Of a DNA stretch of 64,000 nucleotides, positions 48,324 through 57,210 are shown one piece after another. How positions within the stretch are numbered: position 1 is the first letter of the stretch; every line of letters begins with the position of its first letter. This DNA is from CAYGBM01 sp964348225 (lineage in GTDB: Bacteria; Patescibacteriota; Minisyncoccia; Minisyncoccales; CG1-02-41-26): the NCBI GenBank assembly GCA_964348225.1, contig CAYGBM010000035.1:20982-84981 (forward strand), given 5' to 3'. Both the position numbers and the translations under genes were made by a program. The notes below the pieces were generated by a model. The model searched no databases, had not been told where the DNA came from, and saw only the letters and a program-made list of their open reading frames with translations.

Positions 48324-51300
48324 ATGGCAATCTTTAATAGAAAATACATCAAAGTCCCTATTATTGCCCTAATTGTTGTTTCTTTACTTTTGCAGTTTTT
48401 TCCAGCTCCCAAAAAAGCCCAGGCTTTTGATGTGGTGGAGAGTGCTAAGAGTCTTTTAAGAAAGATTCAGCAAATAATAGAGGGAATGGTAAGGGCGATT
48501 CCAGAGTTTAGCATTAGCGGAGCAGGATTAACATGTAAGGGGGCTGATAGGATTAGTTTTTTTGGCATAGACTGCTGTAAGCTAGGAGATTTAGGCATAC
48601 GGTGTTGGTGGCTTGACGATAATCCTTTCAGCCGATTTTCTTTTAGAACCGATTCAGCAGGGGATATAGAAATTGACCTCGGTTTTCTGGGTACCCTGAC
48701 TCTTCCCAATCCTTTTGGCAGGCTTGATGAAGAAAGAGCAGATAAGGTAGCCAAGCCTGAAGGCTTGGAGATTTGCAGATGGAGGATACCCACAGGCGAG
48801 AACGCAATTACTGAAGAAGATGTTGAAAAATTTTGCATTGAAGAATGCGAGGGTGCAGATGCTACAGAAACAACGTGTGATGCTTGCAAGGGGGAAAAGG
48901 TTTTAGAACACAGAAGAAAAGTCCAGCAAGCCTGCGCTGAGTTAAGAAGAATTGAAAGAACAGCAGCCAGATTAACCTATTTTGCCAAGCAGATTTATTT
49001 GAAAACCGATCCTTTAAAAGAATGCCTTTTCCTGCGAAACTGCCGCACTGTTTGCCAGTTTGCTTTTGGCACTTACAGTTTTAATTTCAATGCCATGGAT
49101 CTTCTCAGCCTCATTCTGCCAATCGGCTGGCTCACCAAACTTAACGAGATTTTGACTGTTATCGTTAATATCGGGAAAACACTCCAAACCCTTAGGACTA
49201 TTTTAGAGCTCATTAGTGCTGTGCGCGCTTTTGCAACAACCATTGGCAGTACCATCCAGGATGCTATGAGCGCCCTTAAAACTTTAACCAGAGGCTCTGT
49301 TGCCAGGTGGTTTGATGCTGACACCTGGGAGGAATTTCCTGACAACCTTATCAACTTCCAGCTAACAAAGAACAGGGCGCTTGCCAGGATTGACGCAACC
49401 AACGAGCGCTTGAAAGAGATTGAAGTGGAAATTCTGAGCCAGGCTGGCATAAGCGAAGACAATCCAGAATGGAAAAAACTAATGATTATTTTTGAAGCTT
49501 ACTCTAATGACTTCAGAAATTTTTCCAGTCTGGAGACCCCGGATTTGGATTTTATAAAAAACGAAATTAAAGCTATTGCTCAAGCTATTAAAGAGGCTGC
49601 AGAGTTTGCTGCTGAAAAAAACAACACTGACGACCGTCGTGAGCCGCCTCAACCTCAGTTGTCAGATAATCACTTTGAAGAAATTATTTTAGGCAGAAGA
49701 GGGCCAGCCCCAGGCTTTATAAGTGAGAACGGGCTTTTGCAAGCCAAAGAAGCGCTTGACAAGGTCAGGGGGCTCGAGGTGGCGATTGTGGTTGAAGCAG
49801 AAAAGCTGGAACAGCAAGATACACTAGATGTATTGAAGAAAGCAGATGGGGTAACTGACACAGGCGTTTACGAAATCAAGGAAACCTGGCGAATGCCCTG
49901 GCCGCCAACAAGATTCGGCGTAATGAGAGAGTCTCTTGAAAGGATTGAAGAAATCAGGTTGTCGTCAGAAGATATCCTGCCAGAGCTTGAAGAAATCAAG
50001 GATATAGAGGCTGCCTTGGCAAAAAATGCAGAAGAAAGGTATTTTAGCCCAGAGACTTATGAAAAAGCTCTTGAGGATGACGATTATCCTGATTGCGAGG
50101 GCGGAGTGGGATGCAGTGATACTGATCCTGAGCTTGTTGAATGCAAGGACCTCTGCAATGACAATGGCCAACCCTGCGATAATGACGAAGAGGACTGCAA
50201 GGACTATTGCAACAACTATCCCATAGAGGATAAGTATGATTGCCGGAGCGCCTGTGTCCTGTTTCTTTTAGACGAACCTTATCTCGCCTGTGGGAATTAT
50301 TGCAATAATCGTTGCGATTCTTCTTCTTGCAGTGTTTCTAGATGCAAGAGTGCCTGTGATGAGGGCGAGCGTACATGTGAGGATATTTGCAGAGAAGATT
50401 GCGAAGATACTTGTGGGTTCAGAGAAGGGATGTGTTCACAGGGCTTTAATGTTTGCAAGGATAAGTGCGATGATTCTACAAGCAAGCTTTGGTATCAAGA
50501 TGAGATAAATTGTATAAAGGCTTGCGGGTCGTCTAACACTCGCAGCGACTGTTTTAAGGCCTGCGATGAGTTTGACAACCAGGAGGCTGAATGGAGGTGT
50601 GAAGAAGAGTGTCATAATACCTGCAATCCTTCCTGCGGTGAGAGTATTTGCAAAGATGCTTGCGAAAAAGGGCTTCAGAGGGCTGTTGATTGGTGCAGGG
50701 CTGTTTACTGCGTTGATAAATGCCAGAATGGAGGTGGCAAGGCTGAATGTACTGAAGAGAGTTGTAAAGACTGCTGGCGAGACAAACAGGATGCTTTAGC
50801 CAACCAAGCAGAGTTTAAAGCTATTCTTGACCCCTTCAGCACCCAGGCTGATTCCATAAGAAAATATATTACCTTGCATTCTACAGAGCCTGGCTCTTGC
50901 GAAACAGCCTATGGCTACGTGCCATCTTACAGTAGATTCTTTGATTTGGAATTTGAAATAAAAGGAGGATTTTTAGATAATCTAGATTGCTTTGAAAAAG
51001 TGATAGGCAGGGAAAGGGGCTGGCCTTATCCTGCCAGAATTGAATTTTATTTTGATGAATGGAAAATATACCTTGAAATTTTAGAAGAGCTTGCAGAGGT
51101 TGAAGAAAAGCTTGCTATTATTAAAGAAAGCCTCACCGAGCTTGAGCCCCTCATAGACGTGCCGCCGGGCAAGGAAGGCGACTTAGAGTTTGGCGATATC
51201 TTCAAAACACCCTATGATTTTATAGACGATTTGGTTGAAAAAATTGTCAGAGGAGGACGGGAGGCAATTAAGATTCTTGACCTTGTTGAAACAGGCGTTA

Positions 51301-53666
51301 CTCACGAGAAGCATTTCGGTGAAATGGCCGACGATGAGCTTAAAGCCTGCATTGAATGTTTGAGAGAAGCGCCTTATGAAAATAAAATAGATGCTTGCAA
51401 TTCAGAAACAGGGGTTTGGCAAAAAGTCTGCAAGTTTGCAGCAAGGCCCTATGCTGACTATATTTGTTCCAACGACCTTGACAAAGTAAACGTTTGCCCA
51501 GATCTTTTCGAACTTAAAGAAAGATACATTGGTAAAACAACAAGCATTTTGGATGCTTTAAGCAATATTGTGGAAACAGGTGAGGGGTTAGACCAGGATT
51601 TTGACAAACATGATGTCACCCCAGAGGAGATTTTTGCAGAATATGAGGACGCTGAATTACCTCCTTGGTTCCACAAATTCCTTGAGCTGGTATTTAAAGC
51701 CAGGGAGGCAAAGTGGGATATGCTTGATGTTCAATCATCTGAAAAAGAGCTCTCAACAGCGCCTTTGCAGGTATATGACGAAGACACATCTGGCAATGCC
51801 TGCCCGAGATGGTGCGAAGAGTTCTGCGGTAAAGAATACTGTCAAAGTTCAGGGCTGGAAGGTTCAAAGCCCGATCCTGCGTTTTGCAGTAATTGCGGCT
51901 GGGACCAAGAAGGCGTGGTTTGTTCTTGCTGGCGTCATCTAAACCACGGAGAGCTTGTCAGGCTTTTAGAAGAGATGGTGGAAAAGGTTCTGATGGTAAA
52001 AGAAAAGCTTGAGGATGCTTCCAAGAAGATAGGCGAGATTGAGTCCCTTGAGCAGGTTTTACCATTAGCACCGCCAAACCCGCTTAAAGATGTTAGCATT
52101 GTCACCAACACTTATTGTCGCAATAAATGCATAGCAGTGGCTGGGGGCGCAACATCAGGCCCAACCTTTGACCTTTGCTACGACACTTGTCTTAAGTTAA
52201 ATCCAGGCATAGCAATGAATGATATTGCCCGGAAAATCCAAGAGATGAACTGGACAGTGGCTTTCTCTGATACATTGACAGCTGGCATAAAATATAATGC
52301 CAGGAACCTTGGGCTTTTAAAAACTAAGATTCAGCAGGAGCTTGGTAAGGTACAGGGCTTAATTGCTGACCTGAACGATATTATAGGGCTTGATATAACA
52401 AGCACGCTCCCAGAAAACATTTCAGCAGCCTTGGCTGGCAAAAACAGGGAGGCGCTTGAAGCGACAGCTGAGCTTATTAAAAATAGAACAGCAATCCTTA
52501 AAGGAGAAGAAATAGAAGGGGGCGCCAAGCCCGACACGGTTGTTACCCTTTCTTTTGAAACAGAAACCTTTATTAAAAAGATAATGGATGCTTTCAGTAT
52601 TATAATTGGCATAAGAGATACAACTGCCGTTTACAGAGCCTTGGGAGGAGGCATATCCGAAGCTTTAGAAGCAATATTGGATGCCTGGGAAAAAGTAAAG
52701 CAGATTCCAAAGACCCTAAGGGAAATATGGAAAGACGGCGATGCAGCAGATGCTGCGGGAGAATCAGATGTGCCATCAGCTGATGGAGGCTTTATAAGCT
52801 GTAAGTCAGCAGCTGCTGTTGGGGTTGATGGTACAACAGGTCCTCAGGGAGGCAAGGTTTGTCCAGCAATAGGCCAATATACTAAAATGGTTAACTCCCA
52901 GTTTGCTTCCATCAGGCAGAGCTTGTTGAACATTGAGCTTGTCAGAAGGGTTAAAAAACTGCCCAGTGTTTCTGAGTTTTTGAATAATCTACTCAAGGAG
53001 GAGCAGGAGATAGAGGTTGCAGGCATTGAAGGCAAAGTAAAAATCAAAGAGCCAGGCGACATTCTTTATTATGAGCAGGTTGAAGAAACAGAGGCCTTGG
53101 AAGATGTTTACGCTAGGGCCTCTGAAATTGCCGATAAAACAAGGGTGCTTTGGGGCTTGAATATGGCTATGAGCATGGCTGATGATAAGTGCACCTGCGG
53201 GTGGAGCTTTTGCAAACTGCCTGTTTGCATTTCCGGCTTGCCCTTAACGCCCCAAGCCATTAACTCTTACTGCTTGATAGTTTATATCCTCCGCCTGCCT
53301 ATCTGGCACCGGGCAATGTCCATTGAAACCTTTTTAGAAAGGGAAATTGAAATAGACAAGCCTTCAGCGGGCACCCCTGGTGAAGTCTTTGACATGACCT
53401 TTAGATTTTATGCAAGCGATGCGCCCAAGAGATTCCTTCCTGGCGTCGCTTTCACATTAACTAATGAAAGTGGAGATTCTTATTTCTGCAGAAGCGATGG
53501 GATGGGTGTTTGCGAATTTGAAGGCTTGCCATCAGGTGATTACAAATTCACAGCAGAGGGTTCCGGTTATTATAGGGCAGGCAGCTTTAACATTGAAAAG
53601 CTCGTTGAAGAGCTTGCAGCTAAAGGCTACAAGGTAAACACAATGACTTTGGACCCAGCGCCCTGA
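48324..53666 (+). CDS. Giant secreted Cys-rich protein with C-terminal CnaB-like domain
   Basis: A 1780-residue exported protein. A hydrophobic signal segment lies at about 11-36 (IIALIVVSLLLQFFPAP, ending KKAQA). Helical segments follow, then a dense Cys-rich block at about 590-830 (CKDLCNDNG, CKDYCNN, CRSACV, CNNRCDSSSCSVSRCKSACD and many more). Long coiled regions and further Cys motifs (CRNKCIAVAG, CDTCLKL-like) come after. The last ~110 residues form a beta-rich module (FLPGVAFTLTNESG, CEFEGLPSGDYKFTAEGSGYY) like CnaB/SpaA or carboxypeptidase-regulatory folds. No enzymatic domain was recognised. It is in the secretion operon, separated from the 2095-residue gene by the S23 element. Confidence 0.85.
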   Translation: MAIFNRKYIKVPIIALIVVSLLLQFFPAPKKAQAFDVVESAKSLLRKIQQIIEGMVRAIPEFSISGAGLTCKGADRISFFGIDCCKLGDLGIRCWWLDDNPFSRFSFRTDSAGDIEIDLGFLGTLTLPNPFGRLDEERADKVAKPEGLEICRWRIPTGENAITEEDVEKFCIEECEGADATETTCDACKGEKVLEHRRKVQQACAELRRIERTAARLTYFAKQIYLKTDPLKECLFLRNCRTVCQFAFGTYSFNFNAMDLLSLILPIGWLTKLNEILTVIVNIGKTLQTLRTILELISAVRAFATTIGSTIQDAMSALKTLTRGSVARWFDADTWEEFPDNLINFQLTKNRALARIDATNERLKEIEVEILSQAGISEDNPEWKKLMIIFEAYSNDFRNFSSLETPDLDFIKNEIKAIAQAIKEAAEFAAEKNNTDDRREPPQPQLSDNHFEEIILGRRGPAPGFISENGLLQAKEALDKVRGLEVAIVVEAEKLEQQDTLDVLKKADGVTDTGVYEIKETWRMPWPPTRFGVMRESLERIEEIRLSSEDILPELEEIKDIEAALAKNAEERYFSPETYEKALEDDDYPDCEGGVGCSDTDPELVECKDLCNDNGQPCDNDEEDCKDYCNNYPIEDKYDCRSACVLFLLDEPYLACGNYCNNRCDSSSCSVSRCKSACDEGERTCEDICREDCEDTCGFREGMCSQGFNVCKDKCDDSTSKLWYQDEINCIKACGSSNTRSDCFKACDEFDNQEAEWRCEEECHNTCNPSCGESICKDACEKGLQRAVDWCRAVYCVDKCQNGGGKAECTEESCKDCWRDKQDALANQAEFKAILDPFSTQADSIRKYITLHSTEPGSCETAYGYVPSYSRFFDLEFEIKGGFLDNLDCFEKVIGRERGWPYPARIEFYFDEWKIYLEILEELAEVEEKLAIIKESLTELEPLIDVPPGKEGDLEFGDIFKTPYDFIDDLVEKIVRGGREAIKILDLVETGVTHEKHFGEMADDELKACIECLREAPYENKIDACNSETGVWQKVCKFAARPYADYICSNDLDKVNVCPDLFELKERYIGKTTSILDALSNIVETGEGLDQDFDKHDVTPEEIFAEYEDAELPPWFHKFLELVFKAREAKWDMLDVQSSEKELSTAPLQVYDEDTSGNACPRWCEEFCGKEYCQSSGLEGSKPDPAFCSNCGWDQEGVVCSCWRHLNHGELVRLLEEMVEKVLMVKEKLEDASKKIGEIESLEQVLPLAPPNPLKDVSIVTNTYCRNKCIAVAGGATSGPTFDLCYDTCLKLNPGIAMNDIARKIQEMNWTVAFSDTLTAGIKYNARNLGLLKTKIQQELGKVQGLIADLNDIIGLDITSTLPENISAALAGKNREALEATAELIKNRTAILKGEEIEGGAKPDTVVTLSFETETFIKKIMDAFSIIIGIRDTTAVYRALGGGISEALEAILDAWEKVKQIPKTLREIWKDGDAADAAGESDVPSADGGFISCKSAAAVGVDGTTGPQGGKVCPAIGQYTKMVNSQFASIRQSLLNIELVRRVKKLPSVSEFLNNLLKEEQEIEVAGIEGKVKIKEPGDILYYEQVEETEALEDVYARASEIADKTRVLWGLNMAMSMADDKCTCGWSFCKLPVCISGLPLTPQAINSYCLIVYILRLPIWHRAMSIETFLEREIEIDKPSAGTPGEVFDMTFRFYASDAPKRFLPGVAFTLTNESGDSYFCRSDGMGVCEFEGLPSGDYKFTAEGSGYYRAGSFNIEKLVEELAAKGYKVNTMTLDPAP

Positions 53667-53718
53667 TTGAAAGTGCAAAACATCATAAAACATGTATAAT
53701 AGAATAAATCAAATAAAG

Positions 53719-55245
53719 ATGAAAAAGAAAGCCCTGATAATTTTGCTTCCCGTTATTGTTTTAGTGGTTTTCACAGCCTCTTATTTTGGCTTGGGCAATA
53801 AAGAAAAAGAGGTTACCCTTGCTCAAATGGATTTTCCCTATGCCGATGTTAGTTGCAGAGACCCTATTCCCTCAGGCCAGGCAATGACTGAAACATTGCA
53901 TATACTTAACGATACTTTTCAGCACTATAAGGCTCTTCAGGACTATCTTGATTTGCTGGTTGCAACAGGAGAGGAAATGACCGGGCTTTTGAAAAGAGAT
54001 CCTGTTTGCGATTTCTCGGTTTGTCGTTCTCAAATGATAAGCATGCCCCCTGGCTTAGATGTGAATGCCTGTGTTTTTTGTCCGCCGGGTGGGGATACGG
54101 AAGATTGCAAGTGGTGCACAAAGATTACTGGTTTTTGCTCGCCAGCCTGCAAGCCCCTGCCTTGTTACGGAATGCCATGTCCTGCCCTGCAGGATCCTTT
54201 AAAGATTTTTAAGCGTCAGAAAGCCTTAATTGAATCTGAAACAGAGCTCATTCATAACCTCTTTACCGAGCCCCAGGTTGAACTTAACATAGGCATGACT
54301 CCTCTGCTTGAGGGGGGCGAGAAGGTGGGCGACAAAATAACTCGAGTTGACTTTGCTGAAAGGGTGTTAGAGCTGTCTGAGAAATGGTTAGCGCCCTACA
54401 AAGGTTGTGTGATGACAGCAGCTGAAAGAGTAAGGGCAGAAGCTGGGGAATTAGCCCCCCGTTTCCCTGCTCGTTGCATTGACGCTTTGCAATTTGACTA
54501 TTGGCCAAGGTACGGCTCATTTTACTGCCAGCAAAAAAAGAAATGCCTTTACGGCTTTGATGATGAATGTCTTGAGTGTTTGAAAAGCGATGAAAGCTGT
54601 GAAGAGCAGTCTTGGCCAGCTAAAATAAACTGCCGCATCTATAGGGATTGTGAGCAGGAATGTGAAGAAATGTGGTTTAACGAGGATTGTGTTAAGTGTA
54701 TCTGCCAGGAGATTCCTGATGACGGAGATTTTGAAGAGAAATGCCTTGACTTGATTTGTGCAGACAGGCTTAACTATGTTTGCTGCGGGGCTGGCAATAT
54801 TCCTTTAACACCGCCCCCAGTAAGAGAGTTTCCTGAAGAACAATGGGTGCCGGGCAAGGGAGCACCGCTTAAGGGAGCACCGCCCAAAGGAGATGAAACC
54901 TACACTTTCACCTTTACGTTTTATGAAAGAGGCACAGAATATACTGGTTTAAAATACCTTAATGGGGTTAAGTTTTGCCTCAAGCCTTATGATGAATATC
55001 GTAACCCTGAAGTGCCTTTTGACTGTTGTGTGACCGCAGGTAAAAGAGAAGATGGAAGAAACAGAGGAGAATGTAGTATTTCAGGCATAACAAGGCAGCA
55101 GTACGGCTGGCACATACAAGAAGTGCCTACGGGTTATGATGGCATGAGAGAAGACAAGGAGGTTTATGAGGGGTCTTTTCACGGAGGCACTGTAATGGAT
55201 ACAAATAATGGCCGGTTGAGTTTTGGCTTGGTGTCAACAAAGTAG
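53719..55245 (+). CDS. Membrane-anchored Cys-rich protein with C-terminal CnaB-like domain
   Basis: A 508-residue protein from ATG 53719. It starts MKKKALIILLPVIVLVVFTA, a single TM or signal anchor. Next comes a helical region (about 30-80), then Cys clusters (DFSVCRSQM, CVFCPPGGDTEDCKWC, CSPACKPLPCYGMPC; later CLYGFDDECLECLKSDESC). The final ~120 residues (YTFTFTFYERGTEYTGLKYL onward, ending GRLSFGLVSTK) resemble the beta-rich tail of the 1780-residue protein. A TATAAT box at 53695-53700 may start a transcript here, which excludes the in-frame ATG at 53692. It is part of the same cluster, probably on the outer face. Confidence 0.8.
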   Translation: MKKKALIILLPVIVLVVFTASYFGLGNKEKEVTLAQMDFPYADVSCRDPIPSGQAMTETLHILNDTFQHYKALQDYLDLLVATGEEMTGLLKRDPVCDFSVCRSQMISMPPGLDVNACVFCPPGGDTEDCKWCTKITGFCSPACKPLPCYGMPCPALQDPLKIFKRQKALIESETELIHNLFTEPQVELNIGMTPLLEGGEKVGDKITRVDFAERVLELSEKWLAPYKGCVMTAAERVRAEAGELAPRFPARCIDALQFDYWPRYGSFYCQQKKKCLYGFDDECLECLKSDESCEEQSWPAKINCRIYRDCEQECEEMWFNEDCVKCICQEIPDDGDFEEKCLDLICADRLNYVCCGAGNIPLTPPPVREFPEEQWVPGKGAPLKGAPPKGDETYTFTFTFYERGTEYTGLKYLNGVKFCLKPYDEYRNPEVPFDCCVTAGKREDGRNRGECSISGITRQQYGWHIQEVPTGYDGMREDKEVYEGSFHGGTVMDTNNGRLSFGLVSTK

Positions 55246-55262
55246 CATTGTCGGATATTTAT

Positions 55263-57065
55263 ATGCTAAAAAAATTTAAAATACCAATTTTTATCCTTGC
55301 TTTTACCATCTTATTTTTTACATTGACTGCCTCTGCTTCTGCTGAGGTCGTGCTTGAGGTTAGCTATCCAGTAACCCCTGAAGGAACCTTGACACCAGAA
55401 AGCTCTCTTCCTGATGTAATAAAATATATTTTCTATTTCTTTATCATCATCTCTCTCTTGTTGGTTGTTTTCTCTTTGATTTACGGGGGGATTATATATG
55501 TGAGTTCAGCTGGTAATCCTGACAGGATGGGGGCAGCCAGAAAAAGGATGATTGGTTCTGTTTTGGGCTTGTTTATTATACTTGGCGCTTTTTTGCTTTT
55601 GCGTACCATAAACCCCCAGCTAGCTGTTTTAAAAATTGAAAAAAAACCCGTGGTTGGCGGCATCATTCTTTTAAACGACATAGCTTTCAATGACAACAAC
55701 ATCAAAAATATACTTAAAGATGGAACTGACGAACAGATACAAGAAACCTTACAGGAACTTTTAGACGCCCCTGTTGACCCAACCACTGCCCAAGCCAGAT
55801 ATTTAAGTTATAGCATTACTAACCTGGAGGCTATGTTCGGAGATCTCGTGCCCTGGGGGCCAGGAGAAAACTTTGAAGATTTCAAGCTTGTGGCTCTTTA
55901 TTTTCTTCCAGGTACTGATGTTAAGGTTGAAAGTTATTGGGGCAAGAATTTTCAGAATATAGTCAATAACCCTGATCCTGATGCAGAATATGTTTATCCA
56001 AAGTGTTCTTCAAAAACTATTCCAAGTGAGAGGGGTCCTTGTAAATTCTGGTTGATAGACAATTCTGCCCAGCATCGTCCCCCGCTTTCCCTGGCAGTTA
56101 TCTATAGAACAAGGGGCGTTTATCTCCATGGCTATCCTTTTGAGCGAGAGGTTTTTGTGTCTCGAGACATTGAAAACCTTGGCTTTGAAGTGGGGCAGAG
56201 GATAGGGAAAATTGAGATAAGAAACTGGGCAGAAAAAGAACTTGGTCAATGGGAACAAGAAAGTAAATACTTGGCAATCTTGTATGAAAATACCTATTTT
56301 GAAGGGCAACTAAGGATATTTTTTGAGAAGTTTACAACTCAGACAGGAGGAGTGGCAGGGACGATTCTAAAAGAAGTAGGCAACCTTGAAACTAATTTTC
56401 CTGACGGACCCGTCCCTGAAAATGAGGCTATCACTGACATTTTTGAAATACCACCTGGCGGTGGTGGTAGCAAGAAAGGTATTACAGACGCTTACGGTAG
56501 GGTTGAAGACCCATCTTCAATTAGGGTTTTTCAATTGCAGGATTATCAAACACCTGATGAGTTAAATTGCAGAGAAGTAAGGCTTTGCACAAAAGAGAAC
56601 TTTGAAGGCGAGTGTTTTTCTTACCGCCCCTCAGGCTCATCTCCTCCACCGGGCGTAACAAACATTATGAAAGAGGATATTTTACCTATTTATCTGCCGT
56701 TGAACGTTGCCGAGAAGATACACTCAGACAAAGATGGAGACGGACAGCCAGACCCTGGCGGGCAAGTGCCTTTTGAGGATAATATCCGTTCAATGAAGAT
56801 TACAGGTAATTGTTTGGTGGTTCTTTTTGAGAACAAAATTGGTAAGCATCGGGATACTAAGTGTGTTGGTACGAAGCCGAAAGATTGTTGGGACGACAAT
56901 ACGCCGGGTAGTCATTCCACTGTATTTGAGCCGGGCAATTACCCCAAGCTCATAGACGAATATCCCATAGGCCAATGCAACTGCCGTCGCTTCACTAATC
57001 GTCTTTGGGCAGTTAGAGATTGTCTCTCTTGCGCCTCAGCAATAGCCATTTACCCTGTTAAATAA
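55263..57065 (+). CDS. VirB2-like membrane module fused to beta/gamma-crystallin-like ectodomain
   Basis: A 600-residue protein from ATG 55263; a TTG at 55248 is less likely. A signal peptide (1-27) precedes two TM helices (about 50-75 and 92-110) around a loop GNPDRMGAARKRM, which is the VirB2/TrbC-like layout with the shared RTINPQLAVLKI motif (TINPQLLLFKI in the 2095-residue protein). The middle is a folded ectodomain. The C-terminal ~180 residues contain RLCTKENFEGECFSY and NIRSMKITGNCLVVLFE, matching beta/gamma-crystallin Greek-key sequence, plus an EF-hand-like DKDGDGQPD. A Ca-binding surface role is inferred. It ends the plus-strand cluster. Confidence 0.8.
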   Translation: MLKKFKIPIFILAFTILFFTLTASASAEVVLEVSYPVTPEGTLTPESSLPDVIKYIFYFFIIISLLLVVFSLIYGGIIYVSSAGNPDRMGAARKRMIGSVLGLFIILGAFLLLRTINPQLAVLKIEKKPVVGGIILLNDIAFNDNNIKNILKDGTDEQIQETLQELLDAPVDPTTAQARYLSYSITNLEAMFGDLVPWGPGENFEDFKLVALYFLPGTDVKVESYWGKNFQNIVNNPDPDAEYVYPKCSSKTIPSERGPCKFWLIDNSAQHRPPLSLAVIYRTRGVYLHGYPFEREVFVSRDIENLGFEVGQRIGKIEIRNWAEKELGQWEQESKYLAILYENTYFEGQLRIFFEKFTTQTGGVAGTILKEVGNLETNFPDGPVPENEAITDIFEIPPGGGGSKKGITDAYGRVEDPSSIRVFQLQDYQTPDELNCREVRLCTKENFEGECFSYRPSGSSPPPGVTNIMKEDILPIYLPLNVAEKIHSDKDGDGQPDPGGQVPFEDNIRSMKITGNCLVVLFENKIGKHRDTKCVGTKPKDCWDDNTPGSHSTVFEPGNYPKLIDEYPIGQCNCRRFTNRLWAVRDCLSCASAIAIYPVK

Positions 57066-57098
57066 TTTTAAATCAAAAGACCTCGACCTCTTGAAAAC

Positions 57099-57203
57099 AA
57101 AGACCCCGACCTCTTTTAACTTTTTAAAATGTTTATCCAGCACTTTTGAATCGTTTATTCAAAAGTGCTGGATTTATACAAGTTAAAAGAGGTCGGGGTC
57201 TTT
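57099..57203. terminator. Nested long-palindrome bidirectional terminator
   Basis: An outer 24-bp perfect inverted repeat (57099-57122 with 57180-57203; arm AAAGACCCCGACCTCTTTTA then ACTT) encloses an inner 17-bp perfect hairpin (57135-57151 with 57157-57173; ATCCAGCACTTTTGAAT, loop CGTTT). It lies between convergent genes and is flanked by A and T runs on both strands. A partial direct copy (GACCTCGACCTCTT) precedes it at 57080. Confidence 0.75.
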
Positions 57204-57210
57204 TCAGTAT

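Noticed and set aside
41109..52612. Many short open frames on both strands within the giant genes
   Set aside because: They overlap long frames that have signal peptides and conserved motifs, and none shows its own ribosome site or domain.
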